Positions 12,608 through 24,278 of a stretch of DNA of 64,000 nt are shown here, one piece after another (position 1 is the stretch's first letter; each line of letters opens with the position of its first letter). Below the pieces are notes generated by a model. That model searched no databases. It was not told the DNA's origin and was given only the letters and a program-made list of their open reading frames with translations. Location: assembly GCA_027559495.1 (NCBI GenBank), contig JAMXSV010000004.1:1539001-1603000 (forward strand), read 5' to 3'. Source of the DNA: Aurifilum marmelostoma (Eukaryota > Ascomycota > Sordariomycetes > Diaporthales > Cryphonectriaceae). Made by a program: the position numbers and the translations under genes.

Positions 12608-13420
12608 GAGGATCTGATTGTAGTTTATAGACCGAACGATAGCAACGTGTCTTGCGGGGAGCCAACGTGGTCCTATATACTCAGCTGAAATCACTGCTAC
12701 ACCCGACTGCGTCACGCTTCCAAGAGCAACGAGATCAAAAGTATGCTCGAATCTATGGCAACGTGTGATCGTGTGGTTTCATCGGCAAGGTCTGACCGTC
12801 CATCGAAGACGACATTGATGGCAAGGTCGGAGTATTTGAGGACAAGGATTACGAGGCCGAGTACCCTATCCTTCCGTCTGTAATACGGTCTGCGTTCCGA
12901 CCAGGACCTAGCTTGTCTTTTTTTCTCCCCTTTAGTATCTCTCATAGCGCAGCCCCTCTATGGAAAAAAAACTCCCATGAACTTCGGTCCAAGGTTGATA
13001 TCCCAAATGAAGGTATTCCTCCGCACCAATATCGATCTTGTAGGATTCTTAGCGTGGACTTCGTGCAGGTTACCAGGGGTTACTTTGTCCGTTGGCAGTC
13101 AAGCCAGCCATGGGCCCTCGTCACGCCTAATGGTAACCGAGGTTCATTATTATTTGTTTTTTCTCTTCTGTTTCTACTTGCGAATGTTGCTTATTTCTAC
13201 AACTACAGAGAGGTTCTATACCGTTGGCTGAGGCCGTCTCTTTCCGTCGAGCAATCAGAAGCTTGTTTCGAGCCTCCCCCCTGGGAGTAAGGCGAAAATA
13301 GATACAGCATCAGACCCAAACTAGGGGGGAAAAAAGAAGAGAGGCAGAAGAAAGATAGAGAGCAGGGGAACAGCGATTAAAAAAAACCAGGAAAAAGGGG
13401 GGAGGGAAAAAGGTAGAAGA
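12608..13420. other. Intergenic, GH28 3' flank and MFS promoter
   Basis: No gene seen. The last 130 nt before the transporter are purine-rich (runs of A and G), typical of a fungal 5' leader. A frame at 12913-13290 encodes hydrophobic residues but lacks family features and probably lies in the promoter or leader. Confidence 0.55.
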
Positions 13421-15102
13421 ATGGACGGCGAACAGCCCCAGAACCAGGCGGCTTCAGGAAACGACTACGCCGCCAAAGACGGAAGCATTATACAAAACGA
13501 GAACAATGGGAGCCAAAATTCCGAAAATGCAGCAATGTCGCCTGCAGTACCGGGCAAGAAGCAGTCCCTATCCGATCTCTTCACCATCGTAAGTACTTGA
13601 GAAACTGATCAAGAGCAGGCTTGACTGCAATGAATTTCCACTGGCCACCCCAGTGTTGAAAGATCCCATGGCTGACGGGTGTGGTGTATCAGTTTTGTGC
13701 CGGCGCGGCCCTGATCTCGGACGGCTATCAGAACAACCTGATGACCATGTCAAATGTGCTCTTCAAGAAAGAGTACCCGGACGCCTACACCTCTGCCGTC
13801 AGCACCAAAGTGTCAGATGCACTTCTTGTGGGAGAAGTGATCGGACAGGTCGTCATCGGCTTCACCTGCGATTACATGGGCCGCAAGACCGCCATCGTGG
13901 TGACCACACTGATGATTGTGGTTGGCGGGATCCTGGCAACTGCAGCGCACGGCAGCTCGATTGGAGGCATGTTCTGGATGCTCACCATTGCCCGTGGGAT
14001 CACGGGCTTTGGTACCGGCGGCGAGTATCCGGCATCCAGCACCTCAGCTTCCGAGGCGGCCAACGAACACCATCTCACGAGTAACCGACGGGGCACTGTG
14101 TTCATCCTCGTGACAAACCTGCCACTGTCCTTTGGCGGGCCCTTCGCCGTGATTGTTTTCCTAATTGTGCTCTCGGCGGCAGGCAGCAATCATCTGTCTA
14201 CCGTGTGGAGGGTATGTTTTGGGATTGGCTGCGTGTTTCCCCTGTCTGTCTTCTACTTCCGCCTCCGGATGATCAACTCGAAGCTCTACCGGCGCGGGGC
14301 GATCAAGAAATCAGTCCCGTACCGCCTTGTGTTCAGGTACTACTGGAAGACACTGGTCGGGACCTGTGGTGCGTGGTTTCTGTACGACTTTGTCACGTTT
14401 CCAAATGGTGTCTTCTCGGGGGCCATCATCTCCTCGGTCGTGACCGGAGGCGACACGCTCCTGCGCACTGCTGAGTGGCAACTCCTCCTCGGCGTGATAG
14501 CCCTGCCGGGCATCTTCCTCGGTGCGCTGCTCTGCGACCGCGTAGGGCGCAAGAACATGATGATGATTGGCTTCTCGGGCTACATCGTGTTTGGACTGAT
14601 CATCGGGCTCGCGTACGACCGGGTGATCCACATCCTGCCGCTGTTCATAGTCTTCTACGGGCTGATGCAGAGCAGTGGCAACTTTGGGCCGGGCAACATG
14701 CTGGGGCTCATGTCGAGCGAGAGCTACGCCACGAGCGTGCGCGGGACGTGCTACGGGATAAGCGCCGCCTGCGGCAAGATAGGCGCTGCGCTTGGCACAG
14801 AGGCGTTCACGCCCATCCAGAACACGCTCGGCAAGAGATGGACATTTATCATTGCGGCCATCTGTGGCCTGGCAGGTATCCTGGTGACGTGGATCTTTGT
14901 GCCCAAGATCACAGCCGAGGACCTGAGCCACCGAGACGAGAAGTTCCGGCAGTATCTGGTGGAACACGGCTGGGACGGCGTCATGGGCGAGGAAGACCTG
15001 CAGGGGCTGGCTGATGAGGAGGATGTGCAGTCTATCGCCAGCGCTGGCCCTGGGCTGGCTGCAGAGCCTGCTAGGGAGAAGGATGCCATTCAGGAATTGT
15101 GA
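13421..15102 (+). CDS. MFS transporter, phosphate/glycerophosphodiester type
   Basis: Two exons, 13421-13588 and 13693-15102, with a 104-nt intron (GTAAGT...CAG); 525 residues. The ATG at 13421 follows a purine-rich leader. After a hydrophilic tail of about 55 residues come roughly twelve membrane segments. The loop 2-3 motif DYMGRKTA and its repeat CDRVGRKN mark the major facilitator superfamily. The helix-4 region GTGGEYPASSTSASE matches the fungal glycerophosphoinositol/phosphate permease group (Git1-like, PHS family), in which GxGxEYP is characteristic. The likely job is proton-coupled uptake of glycerophosphodiesters or phosphate at the plasma membrane. The C-terminal tail is acidic (GEEDLQGLADEEDVQ). 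It sits head-to-tail 0.9 kb before a purine permease. Substrate is inferred from family only. Confidence 0.85.
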
Positions 15103-15983
15103 TGGCAGATGATCGTTGTTCGTATCTCAGGACGGGCATATATGTTTCGTTGGTATGGAATCCAGTGAGTGTCGTCGTCACGCGGGCTGGGCGCCGTAGT
15201 AGTTGTTGTTGTTGTGGCGAGACCTAGAAGGCGCAGATAGTATTCAAAGATTATCTTATAGCATTGGCTCCTCTTCAGCTTTATGGACCTGGCCGCAGTT
15301 CAGGATTGTTAGTATAACGGCAGTTATCACTGCAAAAGGCTTGCCATATTAGACCCGGGCCTTAGAAGTAGAAACATGGCCAGTCACTCGAGATCTATAT
15401 CTGTCGATTTGTCAATTATTCTTCCCACAAGTCTCTTTATCACACACCACTTGGGCGTCTCACCGAGGACCAGTCACCAGGTGGAAATATCTGACTCTTG
15501 GCCCATCCACTCGTGAACTGCCAAGAGAGATAAAACCGCGTAGTCTTTACCGCTTTCAAAGGACCGGCCCAGCATTTGCTGCTTGGAGAGATAAGGTCGC
15601 GGGCTTGGCACAAGGGGCCAAGAATCTAGGGTCAGCATGGAAAAGTTCTAGAGCCATTCGAGATTGCCGCCGCCCGCTCAGCTGAGAATAATATAACTTC
15701 CACTTGTGAAGCTCCTCCTCTCCCCATTTTTTTTTTTTTTTTTTTCCATTTTATGTTTTTTTACGACTCGTTCTGCATGTCCTTCCCCAGTTCTGCTGCT
15801 CATTACTCCTGTTGGGAGTCCTTCAAGTCGGACCTCTCTCCAGTCCTGCGCTAATCTCTGCATCACCAGCCGCGCAGGCCACCAACCAATCACTAATTAC
15901 CGTCCACACATACCAGTCACTCACTCAGTCACTCACTGGTGGTCCGCTGCCTGGTGCTGCTGAGGTATCCTCCGGCAGACAAG
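15103..15983. other. Intergenic, promoter of purine permease
   Basis: No gene seen. A T16 run lies at about 15729-15745 and a CACTCA-type short repeat just before the permease start (15915-15935). Confidence 0.55.
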
Positions 15984-17949
15984 ATGTCTTGGGCGCACAC
16001 CATCAACGAAAAGGTGGCACGGAGCGCGGTCGGAAGATGGTTCAGACTCGAAGGTTCCGGCCACAAAAAGGCCCGCAACGGGTCTTTCTTCTTGACCGAG
16101 ATTCGCGCTGGCCTGGCCACCTTCTTCGCCATGGCGTACATTATCGCCGTGAACGCGAGCATAGTGGCGGATACGGGTGGTACGTGTGTCTGTAACGGCG
16201 GAGCCGACGATCCGATTTGTGACATCAACGAGGACTATGCTTTGTGTGTGAACGAGATCAAGAGAGACCTCGTCACTGCCACCGCTGCCATCTCTGCGCT
16301 GTCCTCGTTCTGCATGGGACTGTTTGCAAACTTGTGGGTGACCTCTTTTTTTTTCTTCTCTTTTTTTTGTTTATTTCTCGGGTCCCCCCCCCCCGGCCTC
16401 TCCCTCTGTTGTCAAAAATATCCGAGGAGTGACTTATTTATTGGTTCAAACTGACACATATGCACAGGCCCGTCGGACTCGCTCCTGGCATGGGTTTAAA
16501 CGCCTTCTTCGCATATACGACTGTTGGCTATCACGGCACCGGAGTTGTTCCGTACCAGGTTGCTCTATCGGCCATTTTCGTCGAGGGCTGGATCTTTTTT
16601 GCCCTTGCCCTCTTCGGTATGCGACAGTGGCTCGCGCGTGCCATCCCGCGGTCCATCAAGCTCGCAACTTCGGTCGGCATCGGCCTGTTCCTGACCCTGA
16701 TCGGTCTGACCTACTCGGAGGGTATCGGTCTCATCGTTGGCGCGACAGACACGCCCACCGAGCTGGCTGGCTGTGTGGATGCCCTGCGCGACCCGGACAC
16801 GGGCCTGTGTCCCGATGGGGCCAAGATGCGCAACCCTCGCATGTGGATCGGTATCTTCTGCGGTGGCATCCTCACAAGCCTGTTGTTGATGTACAGAGTG
16901 AAGGGAGCCATCCTTTATGGCATCATCCTCGTCTCCATCATCTCATGGCCTCGTGGTACAGACGTGACGTACTTTCCGTACACGGCGTCTGGGGATGACA
17001 ACTGGGACTTTTTCAAGAAGGTTGTTAGCTTCCACCCGATCAAGCACACCCTGAACGTGCAGGACTGGAACATTGCCGGGTATGGCGGTCAGTTCGGACT
17101 GGCCCTCATCACCTTCCTCTACGTCGATATTCTGGACTGTACCGGTACTCTGTACTCGATGGCCAGATATGCCGACTTGATCGATCCTGTGACGCAGGAT
17201 TTCGAGGGTTCGACTTTGGCGTGAGTTTCATCCATCTTATCCCCATCTTCCCGATCCGCAGTGTTTTGCTAACTTTGCGATCTCTACTTAGGTACATGGT
17301 CGATTCGGTCTCCATCTCGATTGGTGCTCTTTTCGGCTCCCCACCAGTGACAGCCTTTGTCGAATCCGGTGCCGGCATAGGTGAGGGCGGCAAAGGCGGG
17401 CTGACGGCCATGACGACGGGCATATGCTTCTTCATCTCCATCTTCTTCGCCCCGATCTTCGCCTCGATCCCTCCCTGGGCCACGGGCTGCGTGCTGATCC
17501 TCGTGGGGAGCATGATGACCCTCTCCGTGACGGAGATCAACTGGCGCTACCTTGGCGACAGCATCCCCGCCTTTGTCACCATCGCCATCATGCCCTTTTC
17601 TTACTCCATCGCGGACGGCCTCATCGCTGGCATCTGCGTCTACATCGTCCTCAACACCACGGTGTGGGTCCTGGAGAAGGTCTCGGGCGGACGCATCGTC
17701 CCGCCCAACAAGGACTTGAAAGAGCAGTGGACATACAAGATCCCGGGCGGAGTGTTGCCGCCGTGGATGAAGAGGCTGTCCAAGGGCCAGAAGGATTTCT
17801 GGAGAGCCGACGAGCCGAGTGAGGTCGTGGGCCAGGGCCAGGAAGAGGAGGTCAGGACGAGCGAGAGCCTGCACGACAGGCGGGAGGGCGAGAAAGACCT
17901 GGCTACTGAGGCTGTGGCGGGGTCGGTGGGTGACAAGAGCGAGAAATAA
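15984..17949 (+). CDS. azgA: AzgA-type purine permease
   Basis: Three exons: 15984-16333, 16468-17220, 17292-17949; 586 residues. The first donor is GTGGGT; it was preferred because splicing there gives NLPVGLAPGMGLNAFFAY, the family's most conserved stretch. The second intron is 71 nt (GTGAGT...TAG) and joins to give STLAYMVDSVSISIGALFGS. These marks, plus PPVTAFVESGAGIGEGGK, define the AzgA branch of nucleobase transporters, which import adenine, guanine and hypoxanthine with protons at the plasma membrane. The N-terminus (RSAVGRWFRLEGSGHKKAR) and the extracellular Cys cluster CVCNGGADDPIC are typical of fungal members. The tail is acidic and charged. Length matches the family. The first intron holds T-rich and C11 tracts. 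Confidence 0.93.
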
Positions 17950-18353
17950 GCAGACTGAGAGGAGATTCTCGTCGTCTGTTCTCTATACGCCGGGAAACTT
18001 TTGGATAGGAATGAGGTCGGCACGAGTTTTGAAAACGAGAAGTCGTGCGTAATTAAATAAAGTCTGTAGATAATGAGCTTTACTTAGATCCTGCCTCGGC
18101 AATCGAGATATGATTCAACCACCTTTCAGTCCCCAAGTTTGACATATGCCGTCTAAGCTGTTAGTAATGTTAGAAATATACGCAGATATCAAGCCCTTCT
18201 TGTCCGTACGGACTATGTAAAGTAGGTACGTCTTGGTGGAAATGATCTGTCCCGTGCCTGAGGCGATGTCCTAGCCCTTTCCGAGATCTCGACTCCACCC
18301 TGGATTGCACACAAGAGTCATTCATTTTGGGTCAAAATTCAACAATCACAAAC

Positions 18354-18425
18354 GGTCCGTTGGCCCAATGGCAAGGCGTCTGACTACGAATCAGGAGATT
18401 GCAGGTTCGATCCCTGCACGGATCA
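18354..18425 (+). tRNA. tRNA-Arg (ACG)
   Basis: A full 72-nt cloverleaf. The acceptor stem GGTCCGT pairs with ACGGATC (one G-T pair). The anticodon stem TCTGA/TCAGG encloses loop CTACGAA, giving anticodon ACG. The T-arm is GCAGG-TTCGATC-CCTGC. There is no intron. The discriminator base is A at 18425. A T5 run at 18463-18467 could be the Pol III stop, although it is 38 nt away. The ACG wobble base would be read as inosine, decoding CGU/CGC/CGA. Confidence 0.95.
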
Positions 18426-19107
18426 AAAAGATTCGTCCCTTCAATCTGATGGGTGCGATCTGTTTTTGCAATTTTTCATTTCAGAAAGGGGAGGCTTTTA
18501 TGAGTACTTCTCCACTGGTTGCTCTTGAGGCACTCATCGACTTGATTCTGTCTTTTCTTTTGGCCCCAAAACTTGTTCCCCGCATGACGAAATTCCACCC
18601 GGCACGCATTGATCAAGGTCAGTTCTTCCAAAAGCTTCTCTTTCCTGTTGATGATTTCCAAAGTGCCCGAATGCCCTTTATCTCTGTTGCGGATTCGATA
18701 ATAAAGTCACTGCCTAGGTATTAATAGGACCAAAGTAGTCATGCCGATCAGTCACATGAGGATCCAACCCAAACATACCAATGTGTTGTACCGGTCATAG
18801 GACTGTCAGCTTCAACTCACAGAATGTCTTACGGGTAGTGTTGAGATAATGAATTCACTTGAAAGAGTTAGTAGAACACAAAACGAGACTGTCAACAGGA
18901 TGGACCATATTGCGCTTGCAAAAGGAGCCCCCCGGGGGGGGGGGGCAGGATGGCTCCTAGTATGAACAGTGTGGTCACAAAGGCACTTTATATGTTGAAT
19001 TTGAAAACAAAGTACAATGTTCTATACTCACATAGATACTTGCCTTGCACTCCAACTGATGACTAGAGCATTCTAATGTTTCGCCAGCCTACTTTTCAGC
19101 CCTCAGC
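18426..19107. other. Intergenic after tRNA
   Basis: No gene seen. A G13 run lies near 18934-18946, directly after CCCCC. Confidence 0.55.
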
Positions 19108-19737
19108 TCATGACGACATGAGCCCCGATGTGATTGCAACGATCTTCTGAGTCCAGATATGAGAGAATGCTCGGAAGGTGTCAGCCCCCTGCAGCATCTC
19201 AAGTTCAGTAGGCGACAGCCGGCTTGCGGTAGACTGCACCAGCAGCCTGGCGCCATGGTCGAGATAACTGGACCAGATCCTCTGGAACAGCGCCCGGGGC
19301 TGCATCGAGACATCTGCCTCGAGGATGCACCTGTCAGCACAGGTGCACCCAGGGCCAAACTGCAGCGTCCTCATCCTGTCATAATGGTTGCTCAGGAACG
19401 TGCTCATGTTCCTGGTGAAGATGTCCGAGTACTCAAACTGTCCCTCAATGACAAACCACAGCTGAGCCCTGTCGGCGCCAGAAACGTGGCTGAGCAGCAG
19501 TGGAGCGTTCTCCTGGAGGTACTTCTGGGCTTTTGGTCCAGAATAGTCCAGGAAAATGCCGTGAGACAGGTGCGGCAGGGTCTTCTGGATGACGTCCACT
19601 GTTGTGCCGTAGTAGTTAGCCACGAAACTGCGCAAGACGTTCCAAGAGCAGTGCCCGCAAACATACTGGTTGTCGTATAGAGCCTGTGCAACATACGCTA
19701 GGGGCATGTAAGCAGGAGGGACGTTGGTGGTGTTCAT
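19108..19737 (-). CDS. Hypothetical protein, 209 residues
   Basis: A single-exon frame with a clear start (ATG at 19737) and TAA-free length of 209 codons. I do not recognise a family. The protein is rich in aromatic residues and Cys (VCGHCSW near residue 31, GCTCADRC near 134), has no signal peptide or obvious membrane span, and reads as a folded soluble protein. The paired Cys motifs could bind a metal. No neighbour shares its strand closely. The opposite strand also holds a 173-codon frame, but this strand has the more natural amino-acid make-up and a start with a purine at -3. It may be an orphan or lineage-restricted gene. Confidence 0.5.
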   Translation of the reverse strand: MNTTNVPPAYMPLAYVAQALYDNQYVCGHCSWNVLRSFVANYYGTTVDVIQKTLPHLSHGIFLDYSGPKAQKYLQENAPLLLSHVSGADRAQLWFVIEGQFEYSDIFTRNMSTFLSNHYDRMRTLQFGPGCTCADRCILEADVSMQPRALFQRIWSSYLDHGARLLVQSTASRLSPTELEMLQGADTFRAFSHIWTQKIVAITSGLMSS

Positions 19738-20501
19738 TTTGGCCTAGTTTCGTTAATCCTTCTTAGAGAACGTCTGTGGATCGCTCTTGAGCCGACGATG
19801 CAATGTCGAGAGGCTGGAGGTGGCAGGTAGTAGGCTTGAGGGTGTCGTATAGATGCGCCAGCTCGGATACAATGCTATTATGTTGGAGACGGCAGAGAAG
19901 GGATGGGCAGGACGACGAATTAAATACGACTAGTGGTGAACAAGTTCCTTGGTTCGGCCTATGGCTTCAGGGTACAAAGAAGTCCTCCTCCACGGCATTA
20001 TGCGATCACTGAAAGGCCACGGCACTTGTCAAAGTCTTTATGTCAAGATAGCAATGAACCATGAACACGCCATTAGCCTATACAATAAAAACAGACCTGT
20101 TGTTATGTCTCCCGGTTTTTTCAGTATCTCAGAAAATGTATGCCGATATTTTTTCCCCTTCTCTTCAGGACAATAGATGATCAGACTTCCAGCGCTTAGA
20201 TCTATCACAAATCAGATCATCTCTACCAGGCAATTGAAATTTGTGGTGATTCGGCTAAAATTGCTTTGCAAGTTTTCAATGCCGCTGTTGCACTTTCGAG
20301 TCAACTACCCTTATGCTTCGGTTGTGCAATTGAGTCTATCTCCGCTCGTGGTTTGATCATCTCACCCCAACACTGGTATCAAAGTAGTTTACAGAAATCT
20401 CCATCTTTTTTCAGCGCCTTCGTATGTTTTGTGTATCATCGTTGCACCTCCACCTCATGAACTCTAAGATGAAAAAAAAAAAGAAAATTGAGGGCAGAAA
20501 A
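19738..20501. other. Intergenic
   Basis: It holds the promoter of the hypothetical gene on the left and the 3' flank of the aldo-keto reductase on the right. No other gene is seen. Confidence 0.55.
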
Positions 20502-21485
20502 TTAAGCAACAGCGGTGCCGTTCTCGGGAGACTCCTCAGGCCAGACATTGTAGCCAAAGGTGTCCTTCATGTTCACGAAGCGCGTGTGTCGTCCCTTGGC
20601 GACACCGTTGACAGCCTCAAAGTCGTCGTTGGACAGCTCGGGGACCTGGAAGTTACTCTCGATGCGGCTCGGGGTGGAGCTCTTGGGCAGGACGGCGTAG
20701 CCCCTCCGCAGGCCCCATGCCAGCAGGACCTGGGCGAGGGTGTGGCCGCTGCGGTCGGCGACCTCGTTGAGCGTCTTGTTTGTGCGGACCTTCTCGCCGG
20801 TGGTGGGGACCTGGTCCTGGGAGCCGAGGGGCGAGTAGGCCTCGGGCAGGACGTCGTTGTCGAGGCAGAACCTGACGAGGTCCTCGTTGGGCAGGAAAGG
20901 GTGGATCTCGATCTGGTTGACGGCGGGCCTGACCTCGGCGTAGGTGAAGAGCTTCTTGAGGCCGTCGACGGTCCAGTTGGAGACACCGATGGCGCGGGCC
21001 TTGCCGGACCGGTTGATCTCCTCCATGGCGCGCCAGGTGGGCTCGGGGTTCTCGGTGAGCTCCCTGTCGATGACGTACTTGCCGTCGGCGCCGAGCTTGG
21101 GCTGGTAGTCGTCGGTCCTCTCGGAGGCGATGGGCCAGTGGACGAGGAACAGGTCGACGTAGTCGGTGCCGAGCTTGCGCAGCGACTCCTCGAGCGACCA
21201 CCTGACGTCCTCGGGCCTGTGCAGGTGGTTCCAGACCTTGGTGCAGATGAAGAGGTCCTCGCGCTTCAGCTTGCCCGGGTTCTCCCTGATGAAGTCCCGG
21301 ATGGCGTCGCCGACCTCGTCCTCGTTCTGGTAGAAGGCGGCGCAGTCCAGGTGCCGGTAGCCGACCTCGAGGGCCTTCTGGACGGCCCTGTAGCTCTCGC
21401 CCTTGGCGCCCTCGCTGGCGAAAGTGCCGAACCCGAGGCCGGGCATCTTGACGCCGTTGTTGAGAGTGAAGCTGTGCTGGGCCAT
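20502..21485 (-). CDS. Aldo-keto reductase (NADPH-dependent)
   Basis: A single exon of 327 residues. The start at 21485 (MAQHSFTLNNGVKMPGLGFG) aligns with the family N-terminus; an upstream in-frame ATG at 21533 would add 16 untypical residues. The catalytic tetrad is visible: D47, Y52 (DCAAFY), K83 (CTKVW) and H116 (VHWP). The NADPH site is marked by NQIEIHPFL, the AYSPLGS region and the late KSSTPSRIESN. AKR1-3-type enzymes reduce aldehydes and ketones such as glycerol-aldehyde or xylose in the cytosol. The C-terminus RFVNMKDTFGYNVWPEE is typical of fungal glycerol dehydrogenase-like members. GC content and third-position GC are very high, so a long antisense frame is also open. Confidence 0.93.
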   Translation of the reverse strand: MAQHSFTLNNGVKMPGLGFGTFASEGAKGESYRAVQKALEVGYRHLDCAAFYQNEDEVGDAIRDFIRENPGKLKREDLFICTKVWNHLHRPEDVRWSLEESLRKLGTDYVDLFLVHWPIASERTDDYQPKLGADGKYVIDRELTENPEPTWRAMEEINRSGKARAIGVSNWTVDGLKKLFTYAEVRPAVNQIEIHPFLPNEDLVRFCLDNDVLPEAYSPLGSQDQVPTTGEKVRTNKTLNEVADRSGHTLAQVLLAWGLRRGYAVLPKSSTPSRIESNFQVPELSNDDFEAVNGVAKGRHTRFVNMKDTFGYNVWPEESPENGTAVA

Positions 21486-22379
21486 CTTGACTGCTTTGTG
21501 CTGATGCTGTGACACAAGTCTGCTGTCTAACAATGATAATCCTCGAGCTGAGGGAGAATGATAATGCTGCGACGTCCAGGTCAGTGTCTTTGTTTCTGAA
21601 GAGCCCAGAAGACGGAGGACGACAGAGGGGGCGTGGGGGAATTAAGGGTCAGTGCCGACTCACTGGAAATCTGGGTAGAGCTCAAGTGAGGACTGTAATG
21701 TTGAGTGTAAGGATGTAAGTGCTGTTGAGGATGTCTTTTTTTGAAAGTCGGTCAAGATATTCTCAGTTCTCAGGTATGACGGCGGTGAGGCGGCAAGTGA
21801 ATATCAATTACTACGTAAGTATGTAGAGTACTACCGTCAGGCTTTCCGACTCGACTCAGGGCTCTTGAGTATTCATACTGTGGTGACAGAGAAGGCGTCA
21901 GCATTTCTGAGTTAGGGTCGCCTCCCTTGGGGGGAAAAAAAAAGCCTTTTCGGCGAGCGACCGGTTGATTATTCAAACGAGTTTTTTTTCTTTCTTTCTC
22001 TGGTATTGCATCATCTTGGCCCAACGGATGCCGCTATTTACTGCTTGGCTTGTCGCCACAGTGTCATATTCTGCTTTGTCGTACAGTGAGAAAGTTTTTT
22101 TTTTTTTTTCCTTTCCTCTTCTTGTCCTTCTTTTCGTTGTTTTCCCCCAACACATGCTGGGATCATCGCCACGAGTGGACTTAATCATCGCTTCAACCTT
22201 GACATGGCCATGACTGACTAAGTCGAGGGTGCCAGCGTTGTCCCAGTCAGTCAGTAACTTCCCTTGCTGACAGCGATCCACCGCAGGGAGGTGGCTGCGG
22301 GTCCTGTCTACGGGATAGGCGGTTTCACCAGAGAAATCAAGGTCGAATCAAACATCAGGCATGTGAAGAAAGGGTTCCT

Positions 22380-22399
22380 GGGGGGGGGGGGGGGGGGGG
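22380..22399. repeat. Poly-G tract (G20)
   Basis: An uninterrupted run of 20 G in non-coding DNA between divergent genes. Confidence 0.9.
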
Positions 22400-23060
22400 A
22401 GGGAAGAAGGAGGGTAGGGGGTTCTTGTTTAGGTGACGCAAGGGTCACTACAGGTCAGTACCAAACAGAAAAAGAATAGTGGTCAGAGGCTATACGGACG
22501 GCTTATCAACTGTTATCCTGGTACACGACTTTTTGCGCGCAGGACCAGCACCAGGACAGGTTCCTCTTGAGCAGGGCCCTGAAAGGAGAGGATCAGATCT
22601 TCAGAAATGCCGTTGAGGACCTGGATCTTGCCGAACAGAGATTTATCCGAGGCCCGGTTTTGTGACATCACCCGGTCCGCTCAGGATCCGCAAGCATGCC
22701 GCCGGGCGGATACGATTTTATGGTCCTGTACCTAAAAAACACGGCCCTTTTCCGGTGAGTGGCTTCCCTGAAGATCATGCCCCGGATCAGGGTCTCTGCT
22801 GGTTTTTGGTTGTTGAGAAGGGTTTGCTGACCAGGGGATTAGGGGCAATTAAAAGAAAAAAGAAAGGAGCATGAGAAGAATAGAAAGACGAAGAAGAAAA
22901 GAAAAGAAAAAAAAAAGAGTTCAGCCCCCTACTGCGTAGTCAAGACGCCGGCTATACAGTGACAAACATACATGGTTGGCTCGGGCAAGACCGACTGTTT
23001 TGCCTTAGCAGCCAACCACGGCCTTCTGATGAGCCGCCACCCTGTGGAAAAATATACTAT

Positions 23061-23062
<2 letters not shown>

Positions 23063-23101
<39 letters not shown>
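23063..23101. repeat. (AC)n dinucleotide microsatellite
   Basis: About 19 perfect AC units. Confidence 0.95.
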
Positions 23102-23379
23102 ATGACAGCTCTGCGGCTCTGCGTCAATGCCTGCAACCGTCCAACGTCGAGACCCCCATTTTTTTTACTTTTCACCGCAAAAAAAACCTTATCGTAGGAG
23201 CGAGGCCTGCGGATCTGGCTGACGTGCTGGCCCTCGCACCACTCACCATGTGGCCCATTCGCTTTCTCCATATCTACACTTTGTATGCACAGTACAAATC
23301 CGCAGCCGCAGCCTTGTTTCATGCTACCATGCATACGTATGCCGCACGCTTGAACCCGCGCTCTTTTCCCCCTTCCACC

Positions 23380-23421
23380 CTCCTCCTCCTCCTCCTCCTC
23401 CTGCTGCTGCTGCTGCTGCTC
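23380..23421. repeat. Compound triplet repeat (TCC)n-(CTG)7
   Basis: A run of seven TCC/CTC units is followed directly by seven CTG units, with no coding gene around it. Confidence 0.9.
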
Positions 23422-23655
23422 AGTGCTTGTTGACACTGTCAGGACTGTCAGAACTGTCAGACTGTCTCCTCCGTCTCCTCCCTTTCCCCTCTCGCGGTCC
23501 CTGCTCGCGTGAATTTGTCGCGATAATTGTGGCGCGATGACGTTCCCAAACGAGTCAGGGTCTCCATCACTCTGCCGACTTGTCCAAGAACAGCTCCATT
23601 GTAGATTACGGATAAGCGTCAAGGTTTCCTTTGTACCGTCAGTACCCTGAAAAGA

Positions 23656-23656
<1 letters not shown>

Positions 23657-23687
<31 letters not shown>
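23657..23687. repeat. Poly-A tract (A31)
   Basis: An uninterrupted run of 31 A. Exact length is uncertain in assemblies. Confidence 0.9.
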
Positions 23688-23689
<2 letters not shown>

Positions 23690-24081
23690 TTGGCGCCAGG
23701 TACTGACGACATGACTTGTCTGGTGTCCTCTGACGTCTCAGCGCCGGCGCATCTCGCGGGGGGGCGTGTAGACTGTACAACTTGGCACGGGCTCTATACC
23801 TTGGCCGAGTCCCTGCCACTCAGCCATCCACTGCACTGTACTGTACCATAGTAGCATGGCAACACGGCCGGATGGATCATCATGTCTTTGTGCCGTTTTG
23901 AGGAGGACCAGGATGCTGCCAGCTTTAGCTCTCACCGCGTGGCCTCAGGTCTGGGTTGTGAGCGATAGGGGGAAAGCTCCAGCTCAGAAGAAAAAGAAGA
24001 AGGGAAGAAAAAAAAAAAAAAAAAACACATTCCCGTAGTCATCCGAGGTCGAAAGGAGATTTGGCCTCTGGAAGGGCAAGG

Positions 24082-24089
24082 TATTTAAA
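24082..24089 (+). promoter_or_regulatory. TATA-like element of HAD phosphatase
   Basis: TATTTAAA lies 190 nt before the start codon at 24279, followed by a CT- and CAC-rich leader, a common layout for strongly expressed fungal genes. This is a positional inference. Confidence 0.35.
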
Positions 24090-24278
24090 CGTTTGAGGAG
24101 CCCACACACTCCTGCTCACGGGTGAGAGAGAGAACATTATCTGTCGTCACTTTCTTGATGATATCCTCTCCTTCCGACAAGTCCACCTCAACAACACCAC
24201 ACATATCTATCTAGCTCTACTACCATTACTACTACCACTCAACTTTTGATAACCCCCTCTCTCTCGACATCTCTCAAA

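Larger units (their letters stand above)
21486..24278. other. 2.8-kb intergenic region rich in simple repeats
   Basis: No gene supported. It contains G20 at 22380-22399, an (AC)n microsatellite at 23063-23101, adjacent CTC and CTG triplet runs at about 23380-23421 and A31 at 23657-23687. It holds the divergent promoters of the aldo-keto reductase (left, minus) and the HAD phosphatase (right, plus). Confidence 0.55.

Noticed and set aside
20424..21512. 362-codon frame opposite the aldo-keto reductase
   Set aside because: It is Val/Leu/Gly/Asp-rich antisense shadow caused by high third-position GC; the other strand has the full catalytic tetrad.
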